Translations under genes and position numbers: made by a program
Source: Xanthomonas translucens pv. translucens DSM 18974
GTDB taxonomy: Bacteria > Pseudomonadota > Gammaproteobacteria > Xanthomonadales > Xanthomonadaceae
Reading direction: 5' to 3'
Assembly: GCF_000331775.1 (NCBI RefSeq)
Contig: NZ_CAPJ01000491.1
Location: forward strand, 1-8,550
Length of the DNA stretch: 8,550 nt
In this document: positions 1 through 4,824 of the stretch, piece by piece
Position numbering within the stretch: the stretch's first letter is position 1
How the letters are laid out: each line of letters opens with the position of its first letter
The notes under the pieces: generated by a model
Told to the model about the DNA's origin: nothing
The model's database searches: none
Seen by the model: only the letters and a program-made list of their open reading frames with translations

Positions 1-708
1 CTTGAGCTAATCATGCAGTGCCGAGAAAAGGCGCAGGCGGCGAGTTGGCGGGAGATGTGGACGATCTTCATGTGGTACGTCATCATGGCAATTCTTGCCA
101 TCGGCTTTGCCCTGGTCGTGGTGTTCGGCGGCATCGCAATCCTGATGTCCACCATCTACCTGAAAATCCTCTTTGCCATTGGGCCGGTATTCATCATGTG
201 CCTGATGTTCCCGGTCACGGCGAAGTTCTTCGATTCCTGGGTGGGCTTCGTGCTGAACCACGTTCTGATTGTTGCGCTGACGGCGGTCGTGCTGACGCTC
301 GGCGTCACGATCTACGACAATGAAATATCGAAGGTCGTCATCGACTCCGATCAAAACATGCTCATGGTGGCCCTGGAGCTGCTTGTAGTGGCAGCAATCC
401 TCTATGGCATCGTGAAGGGTATCATGCCGATGGCGGCGGCTCTGGCTGGCGGTATCTCGATGGCTGTTATGACGGCGCGCGGCCTGACCGATAGCCTGGA
501 CAAAGGCCGGCGCGGTGTCCAGCAAACGGCAAAGGCCGGCTTGACCCTTGGCAAAGGCGCTTACGGCTTGGGCAAAGGTGCCTACGGTCTTGGGAAAGCG
601 GGTGTGAACAAGCTCCGAGGCAATAGCGTTTCCAATGCCGGCGGCGGTGGATGGCAGCCCGCATACAACGCGGCAACCCTGGGCAACCTGCAACGGAAAA
701 GCCAATGA
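1..708 (+). CDS. VirB6/TrbL-like type IV secretion inner-membrane protein, 5'-truncated by window edge
   Basis: Likely the polytopic inner-membrane channel component of a conjugative type IV secretion system (VirB6/TrbL superfamily). The frame is open from base 1, with no stop before the first ATG at 13, so the true start probably lies upstream. The visible 231 residues are shorter than the roughly 300 or more usual for the family. Counting from that ATG, hydrophobic segments fall at about residues 18-46, 50-70, 78-100, 114-134 and 136-155. A hydrophilic, Gly/Lys-rich tail follows, containing a tandem heptad (LGKGAYG, residues 179-192, with a partial third copy). VirB6 proteins typically have this run of helices followed by a poorly conserved tail. 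The stop overlaps the start of the next small ORF (ATGA). The family call rests on topology and the feel of the sequence, not on a unique motif; another polytopic conjugation protein is possible. Confidence 0.75.
   Translation, partial: LELIMQCREKAQAASWREMWTIFMWYVIMAILAIGFALVVVFGGIAILMSTIYLKILFAIGPVFIMCLMFPVTAKFFDSWVGFVLNHVLIVALTAVVLTLGVTIYDNEISKVVIDSDQNMLMVALELLVVAAILYGIVKGIMPMAAALAGGISMAVMTARGLTDSLDKGRRGVQQTAKAGLTLGKGAYGLGKGAYGLGKAGVNKLRGNSVSNAGGGGWQPAYNAATLGNLQRKSQ
547..597 (+). repeat. In-frame 21-bp tandem repeat encoding LGKGAYG
   Basis: Two full 21-base units (547-567 and 568-588) and the start of a third encode LGKGAYG-LGKGAYG-LGK in the tail of the VirB6-like protein. The units differ mainly at codon third positions, so the repeat is not a very recent duplication. 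Confidence 0.6.
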
Positions 709-863
709 GCGATAGACCACACGATGAAGCAATGGCCGAGGCGTACCGCAAGCGGCCGAGCGAGGCGTTCGCCATGTTCCGGGCGTTGCTACTTGATAGC
801 GGCCGGCTTGGGGAATGGCGCATCTTCTGGCGTCACGTCCGGCTTGCGCTGCGTCGGCGGTAA
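705..863 (+). CDS. Small 52-residue protein overlapping virB6-like stop, resembles N-terminus of HigA-like antitoxins
   Basis: The ATG at 705-707 overlaps the TGA of the VirB6-like gene (706-708), an arrangement typical of translational coupling within an operon. The product is hydrophilic and basic at its end (ALRRR). It has no signal peptide or membrane segment. Its first 40 residues (HDEAMAEAYRKRP, then FRALLLDSG, then EWRIFWRHVR) follow the pattern of the N-terminal helices of probable addiction-module antidote proteins, which read roughly HDEAMAE, DP, LL, DG, E, LR. The helix-turn-helix that should follow is absent. It may be a truncated relic or a genuinely short plasmid protein. An alternative start at 651 lies inside virB6 and is less likely. 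The function is unknown. Confidence 0.5.
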   Translation: MSDRPHDEAMAEAYRKRPSEAFAMFRALLLDSGRLGEWRIFWRHVRLALRRR

Positions 864-883
864 ATCCCTCGATCCACACCACG

Positions 884-910
884 GCCCCGCTTCGGCGGGG
901 CTTCCTTTTT
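884..910 (+). terminator. Intrinsic (rho-independent) terminator after the conjugation genes
   Basis: A perfect 7-bp GC stem (GCCCCGC at 884-890, GCGGGGC at 895-901) closes a stable TTCG tetraloop and is followed by TTCCTTTTT. It sits 21 bp after the small ORF and cleanly separates the conjugation transcript from the downstream restriction cassette. Confidence 0.9.
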
Positions 911-1022
911 GGTGACGGCAGATCTTCCTCGATCGCATGGGCCTGTCACCATCGCCGGGTATTGGTGAAGCCGGCAGCCCGGCCAGGTCATCGCCGTGTC
1001 ACCATACCTGCATCGGTAGTAA
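911..1022. other. Non-coding spacer with iterated GGTGAC/GTCACC words
   Basis: No credible gene is seen. The word TGTCACCAT occurs at 944-952 and again at 997-1005, and its complement GGTGAC occurs at 911-916, so 911-950 can fold as a long-loop inverted repeat. Repeated words like this occur at plasmid oriT and regulatory regions, but I recognise no nic-site consensus. Confidence 0.3.
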
Positions 1023-1051
1023 TAGTCGTAGTAATACGATTACTACGACTA
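1023..1051. promoter_or_regulatory. Perfect 13-bp inverted repeat with 3-bp spacer, putative operator
   Basis: The left arm TAGTCGTAGTAAT (1023-1035), spacer ACG and right arm ATTACTACGACTA (1039-1051) form a perfect dyad. The word GTAGTAATA also recurs directly 12 bp upstream (1016-1024), so an arm of the dyad is present as an extra direct copy. There is no T-tract, and the AT-rich arms make a transcription terminator unlikely. A dimeric repressor site, or a partition/replication-type site, fits better. The binding protein is unknown. Confidence 0.55.
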
Positions 1052-1107
1052 CAAGGCTCTGGTAGTGACCAAAAGCAGCGCTGGAAATCTGAGTCCCGAT
1101 CTCGAAA

Positions 1108-1127
1108 AATTTCGTCATGACGAAATT
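1108..1127. promoter_or_regulatory. 20-bp perfect palindrome with GTCATGAC core (site 1)
   Basis: This is a perfect 20-bp palindrome centred between 1117 and 1118: TTTCGTCATGACGAAA flanked by AA and TT. It shares the GTCATGAC core with two further palindromes about 260-280 bp downstream, which argues for a common DNA-binding protein. TTCTTGG directly after it (1126-1132) matches the left half of site 2 and may be a half-site. Confidence 0.6.
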
Positions 1128-1174
1128 CTTGGCACCTATGCCGACTGATGCCGAGCCTGGTATTCCTTCCCCCG

Positions 1175-1195
1175 AAGGGCGGCGAAGCCGCCTTT
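1175..1195 (+). repeat. GC-rich hairpin (9-bp stem, GAA loop)
   Basis: Positions 1175-1183 pair with 1187-1195, with one G-T wobble, around a GAA loop. The following bases, CTCC, do not continue the T-run, so it is at best a weak terminator. A further small dyad (CGCCC, GCA, GGGCG) lies about 15 bp downstream. The function is unknown. Confidence 0.4.
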
Positions 1196-1366
1196 CTCCA
1201 CCACGCCCGCAGGGCGAAGGGGGCGGCGTGCTGATCTGCAAGTGAATGGCTTGTATTGCAAACAGCGGCACTACGCCCGAAGCAACGGCCATTTGAAAGT
1301 AACTCTCGCCCAGCAAGGACTGGCCGCCCGATGCACGGCGAACCCATGTCTCCATCTGTCTGGATG

Positions 1367-1386
1367 TTCTTGGTCATGACCAAGAA
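1367..1386. promoter_or_regulatory. 20-bp perfect palindrome with GTCATGAC core (site 2)
   Basis: TTCTTGGTCATGACCAAGAA is a perfect palindrome centred between 1376 and 1377. Its centre is exactly 21 bp from that of site 3, two helical turns, so bound dimers would sit on the same face of the DNA. It lies about 110-130 bp upstream of the RHH gene start and could overlap that operon's promoter. Confidence 0.65.
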
Positions 1387-1408
1387 TTTCTTCGTCATGA
1401 CGAAAAAA
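1387..1408. promoter_or_regulatory. 22-bp palindrome with GTCATGAC core, one mismatched pair (site 3)
   Basis: This palindrome is centred between 1397 and 1398. Ten of its 11 base pairs are symmetric; the 1390/1405 pair is C/A. It directly abuts site 2. The RHH protein encoded just downstream is the natural candidate for binding, since RHH repressors commonly bind tandem palindromes in their own promoters. This is inference only. Confidence 0.6.
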
Positions 1409-1452
1409 CGAGGGGGAGTGTTGGCTAGTGCAGGATAGGCAAATGCCGGCAA

Positions 1453-1465
1453 AGTGTACTACACT
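1453..1465. promoter_or_regulatory. Small dyad AGTGTA-C-TACACT upstream of the RHH gene
   Basis: A 6-bp inverted repeat around a single C lies 32-44 bp upstream of the chosen ATG of the RHH gene, in the expected promoter-leader region. TACACT could serve as a -10-like element, but no well-spaced -35 was found. It may be an additional operator or chance. Confidence 0.3.
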
Positions 1466-1496
1466 ACGTCAACTGCACAGGCAATTGCGTGGCATC

Positions 1497-1718
1497 ATGA
1501 AATTTGACGACATCAAAAGCGATAGCCTCAATTTGAGGGTTGCACCCTCTTTCAAGCGGGCTCTGAAAGCTGCAGCAGACCATGAGCAGCGAAGCATGGT
1601 GAACATGCTCGAAGTCTTGGTCGCCAACTACTGCGAAAGCAACCACATACCGATCCCCTCTAAGTCCGAGCGTGAAGTGCATGCGGCCGGCAAGGGTCAA
1701 GCTAGGGCTGCCCTGTGA
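1497..1718 (+). CDS. Small ribbon-helix-helix (Arc/CopG-type) protein, probable operon regulator
   Basis: A 73-residue protein whose central part fits an RHH DNA-binding fold: a strand at about residues 10-16 (SLNLRVA), helix 1 at 17-30 (SFKRALKAAADHE) and helix 2 at 33-46 (SMVNMLEVLVANYC). The basic tail is probably disordered. RHH proteins dimerise and insert the paired strands into the major groove at palindromic operators. The ATG at 1497 was chosen because the fold begins just after it. In-frame upstream ATGs at 1428 and 1443 would add unrelated residues and run through the 1453-1465 dyad. The Shine-Dalgarno signal is weak. The stop overlaps the GTG start of the methyltransferase gene, so the two are probably co-translated. 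The likely role is repressor or control protein for the operon; an antitoxin-like role is possible, but no toxin is present. Confidence 0.75.
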   Translation: MKFDDIKSDSLNLRVAPSFKRALKAAADHEQRSMVNMLEVLVANYCESNHIPIPSKSEREVHAAGKGQARAAL

Positions 1719-2788
1719 GTAGCCACGATATGGATATGCGAAGAGATACCCTTTGCGCAGACGGATCATCCGCTGCATCAATCGAGATCGCCCAGACGAT
1801 CTCTAAGTCACCAACTAAACGAAGTTCCTCACAATCGACGCAGCGCAAAACGGCCAGAAAGCAACCGCAACCCACTAAAGCTAACTTGGCGCAGATCCCG
1901 CAAGTGGCCAGCGCTGAAGCATTTGCCAATGAAGCTCTACGCAAAGTGGCTTATTACGCTGACGACAATGTCCTGATCTTCAACATGGACGTGCGTCAGG
2001 CTATGGAGCACCTGGCGGCGGCCGGCGTGTTTGTCAATTGCATGGTGACTTCCCCTCCGTTTTACGGGCAGCGCGACTATGGGGTGGACGGACAGATCGG
2101 ACTCGAAGAGCACCCCCGCGAGTTTATTGACCAACTTGTCTCATGCTTCGACGCCGCCAGATCAGTGCTCGCAGAGAACGGCAGCCTCTGGGTTAACCTT
2201 GGAGATACCTATTGGAGTGGCAAAGGCGAGCACAAGAGCGGCGAATCTAAACAGAGCGCCCGGCGTTTCGGATTGCGGCCTCAGGACAGGACCGGCGATG
2301 GTCTTCTTTGCAAGCCCAAGCAACTTCTGCTGATTCCGCATCGGTTCGCCATCGCCATGCAAGATGCAGACTGGATCGTGCGCAATGACAACGTATGGGT
2401 AAAGCCCAACCCCATCCCTGACCAGGTTCGTGACCGCTGCTCGATGTCGCACGAATACGTGTTCCACCTAGTCAAGTCGCGCTGGTATTACTTCAACAAG
2501 GATGCCGTCGGCCGTACTTCGGAGAGCGGCAGCATGCTGCCGCCGCCCGACACATGGGAGCTCGCGCCTGCCCGCAGCTCCCACAAGCACAAGGCGCGAT
2601 TCTCCGAAGAGTTAGTCCGCATTCCGATCTTGGCGACCACGCCCAAGGGAGGGGTGGTCCTAGACCCATTCGGCGGCAGCGGAACGAGCCTCAAATTCGC
2701 TCGCAAGCATGGCTTCCGTGCCATTGGCATCGACATCAAACCGGAGTTCTGCCAACTGATGGTCGATGGGCTGAAGACTGACGACTGA
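1715..2788 (+). CDS. Beta-class amino-DNA-methyltransferase, probably N4-cytosine specific
   Basis: A 357-residue site-specific DNA methyltransferase that would transfer a methyl group from S-adenosylmethionine to an exocyclic amino group. The catalytic motif IV, TSPPFYGQRDYG (residues 112-123), comes before the SAM-binding motif I, DPFGGSGT (317-324). That order, with the recognition region between them, defines the beta class. SPPF instead of D/NPPY points to N4-cytosine, though N6-adenine is not excluded. A motif X-like segment (HKARFSEELVRIPI, about 291-304) precedes motif I. The start is GTG at 1715, overlapping the RHH stop; ATGs at 1730 and 1736 are alternatives. Residues 1-80 are a Ser/Thr/Lys/Gln-rich extension of unknown role. 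Its place next to McrB-like and nuclease genes suggests it protects self DNA. The recognition sequence cannot be read from the protein. Confidence 0.92.
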   Translation: MSSHDMDMRRDTLCADGSSAASIEIAQTISKSPTKRSSSQSTQRKTARKQPQPTKANLAQIPQVASAEAFANEALRKVAYYADDNVLIFNMDVRQAMEHLAAAGVFVNCMVTSPPFYGQRDYGVDGQIGLEEHPREFIDQLVSCFDAARSVLAENGSLWVNLGDTYWSGKGEHKSGESKQSARRFGLRPQDRTGDGLLCKPKQLLLIPHRFAIAMQDADWIVRNDNVWVKPNPIPDQVRDRCSMSHEYVFHLVKSRWYYFNKDAVGRTSESGSMLPPPDTWELAPARSSHKHKARFSEELVRIPILATTPKGGVVLDPFGGSGTSLKFARKHGFRAIGIDIKPEFCQLMVDGLKTDD

Positions 2789-2811
2789 CACAACAACCCC
2801 AGGGTAGAGGC

Positions 2812-4824
2812 ATGCCACGATTTCTGACCGCGCAACGCATCAAGTCCAGCATCGACGCGCTGGCGGACACCCGAGGGAAAGCAGCCCTCCTCGACTTCCT
2901 CATCATTAAGCGGACGCTGGCGATCAAGGGGCAACCGAGCGTCGCCATCGTGCAGGGCGAAACTGCCTACATCCAGGCCACGGCTGAGCTCGCAGGCGTT
3001 TTTGACAAGCCCAAGATCGACGTCAAAGCGCCGAAGGAGATCTTCAACGTTTTCTCGTCTCAGGACTCGAAGCAAGGCTTCCGAAGCGGCAAATACATAT
3101 CCAACGGTACTGGGTCGACGATCAGCGGTAATCCTTGGCAGACGGTCATCGAACTGTCCACGGATGACCCTCGCAAGGCCAGCCTGCGTGCTGGACATGA
3201 GGTCCACCTTGTTGATCTGTTGTTGAAGTCCGCTAAGGCTGCAAAGCCGCGGTTGGGCGATGTGGCCGTCTTCCACTACCGCCGCACGGACATCGATGCG
3301 ATCCTGGGCAGTGAAGCTGACCCAGCCAAGCGATTCGACCTTCTCGAACAACGCTTCGCTGCGGACTACGCACTCACCTCCGCCGAGATCGCCGAGCTCT
3401 TTGAGACAGGCGGAGGCTCGATTGAAGATGCGGATCTGCAGCTCGCGGCGGCTGCCCCAGAAGACTATCTCGATGGCCTGGCCCCCCCCACCACAACAGC
3501 CACTGCCACAGCGGTGACGGGCAAGCTCTGCTCGCTCGACCTGGTAACTGCACTGGCTGCTAAGCCTTTCGTCATCCTCACCGGCACCTCAGGCACGGGC
3601 AAGTCCCGCTCGACATTGCGTCTGGCCGAGAGCCTGCAAGAACTCTATGCCGGCCAGATCGATGGCCAGATATTCCAACTCGTCGCTATTGGCCCAGACT
3701 GGACCTCACCCAAGAAGCTGCTTGGCTTCCGCACTCCATTCGGTCAAGCACGGACGCGCGACGACGGCACGGAGACTAACGAGAGCTACGAGATCACGGA
3801 GTCGCTGCGGATCATTCTGCGTGCCTGCCACCCCAATTCCACCAAGATCCCTCACTTCCTCGTTTTCGACGAGATGAATCTCTCGCACGTCGAGCGTTAC
3901 TTCGCGCCGTTCCTGTCCCTGATGGAGGCGTCGAGCATCCTTGAAGACGGCGAGAACGCTCCGATCATCGATCGCCAGTCTCTAGCCGTGATCAGCGAGC
4001 TGCTCAACGACGAGAACAAGGACTCCCCGGAAGCGCAGTCAGCCCAACTCCTGGTCACCAACGGCCAGCCATTGAAGCTGCCACCGAACCTGTTCTATGT
4101 GGGCACAGTGAACATCGACGAGACCACGCACATGTTCTCGCCGAAGGTGCTTGACCGCGCGCACGTCCTCGAAGTCAAAGCCTTGACTCCGAGCCAATAC
4201 GTCGCTGGCTCGGGAGAAGGCCCCACCATCGACTTGTCGGTGGCAGACGACCTCCTGCGCCAGGCGATCGATGATCGCGAGGCCGACGAGGCCGTGGGCT
4301 CCAATCCCGCCGCCATCTTGGACCTGCTGGCCAGCAAGCACGGCGTCGATGCCGCCGAGCTCATTAGCGCTAAGGAGCTGACGTTGAAGGCGCTGGACGG
4401 CTGCTTCAAGCTGTTGGGCCCAGTCGGCTTCGAGTTCGGCTTCCGTGTCGTCAAGGAGGTCCACGGCTACATGTACGTTTGGACCAAGGCTCAGCTCGCG
4501 ACCGGCAAGCCTCCCGCCGCCGCGATGGCGGAGTGGGTCAACGGATTGGATCGTGCCATCTTCCAAAAGGTACTGCCGAAGATCCACGGCAACCGTTCAG
4601 CGCTCGGCGACAGCCTTAAGGCGCTAGCCGCGTTCCTGGACGGCGCGCACGGCAAGAGCGAGACGCCGGCCCGCTATGTACTCGGCACGGAGACCTCAGT
4701 CGAGATTGTGCTCGGAGAAGCGCTCTCCCTCCCGGCTGGCAGTCAGTTCAAACAGTGTAGAGACAAGCTGTTAGCCATGCATGCCCGGCTTATCTCCCGC
4801 AACCATGTGTCCTTCGTGAAGTGA
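2812..4824 (+). CDS. McrB-like AAA+ NTPase, motor/recognition subunit of a McrBC-type restriction complex
   Basis: A 670-residue AAA+ protein of the McrB/AAA_5 group. Walker A is GTSGTGKS (residues 258-265) and Walker B is HFLVFDEMN (348-356, acidic D353 and E354). The sensor-1 region GTVNIDETTH (431-440) is followed by FSPKVLDRA, with R449 as probable arginine finger. In E. coli McrB the sensor region reads MNTADR, so the asparagine is kept but the rest differs. Residues 1 to about 235 match nothing I recognise. They end in an Ala/Pro/Thr-rich linker and by position should hold the DNA-recognition domain. The family hydrolyses GTP or ATP, forms hexamers, and drives translocation with a McrC-like nuclease. 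The ATG at 2812 follows AGGG (2801-2804), 23 bp after the methyltransferase stop. The stop overlaps the GTG of the nuclease gene. Whether it uses ATP or GTP is not decided by the sequence. Confidence 0.9.
   Translation: MPRFLTAQRIKSSIDALADTRGKAALLDFLIIKRTLAIKGQPSVAIVQGETAYIQATAELAGVFDKPKIDVKAPKEIFNVFSSQDSKQGFRSGKYISNGTGSTISGNPWQTVIELSTDDPRKASLRAGHEVHLVDLLLKSAKAAKPRLGDVAVFHYRRTDIDAILGSEADPAKRFDLLEQRFAADYALTSAEIAELFETGGGSIEDADLQLAAAAPEDYLDGLAPPTTTATATAVTGKLCSLDLVTALAAKPFVILTGTSGTGKSRSTLRLAESLQELYAGQIDGQIFQLVAIGPDWTSPKKLLGFRTPFGQARTRDDGTETNESYEITESLRIILRACHPNSTKIPHFLVFDEMNLSHVERYFAPFLSLMEASSILEDGENAPIIDRQSLAVISELLNDENKDSPEAQSAQLLVTNGQPLKLPPNLFYVGTVNIDETTHMFSPKVLDRAHVLEVKALTPSQYVAGSGEGPTIDLSVADDLLRQAIDDREADEAVGSNPAAILDLLASKHGVDAAELISAKELTLKALDGCFKLLGPVGFEFGFRVVKEVHGYMYVWTKAQLATGKPPAAAMAEWVNGLDRAIFQKVLPKIHGNRSALGDSLKALAAFLDGAHGKSETPARYVLGTETSVEIVLGEALSLPAGSQFKQCRDKLLAMHARLISRNHVSFVK

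Noticed and set aside
7..882. Long minus-strand open frame opposite the VirB6-like gene
   Set aside because: The translation is Arg/His/Asp-rich with no family resemblance, and the opposite strand carries a coherent membrane protein, so this is a shadow frame.
1108..1408. CRISPR-like repeat array
   Set aside because: The spacing is irregular, only three copies exist, and the units are operator-like palindromes with no uniform spacers.
988..1452. Minus-strand open frames across the palindrome region, and a small + strand one at 1256-1438
   Set aside because: The peptides contain FVMTK/LVMTK repeats that are simply translations of the GTCATGAC palindromes, and the rest is low-quality sequence; no start signal.
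2488..3351. Minus-strand 287-codon frame overlapping the methyltransferase end and NTPase start
   Set aside because: It lies opposite two genes with clear family motifs and shows no motif of its own.
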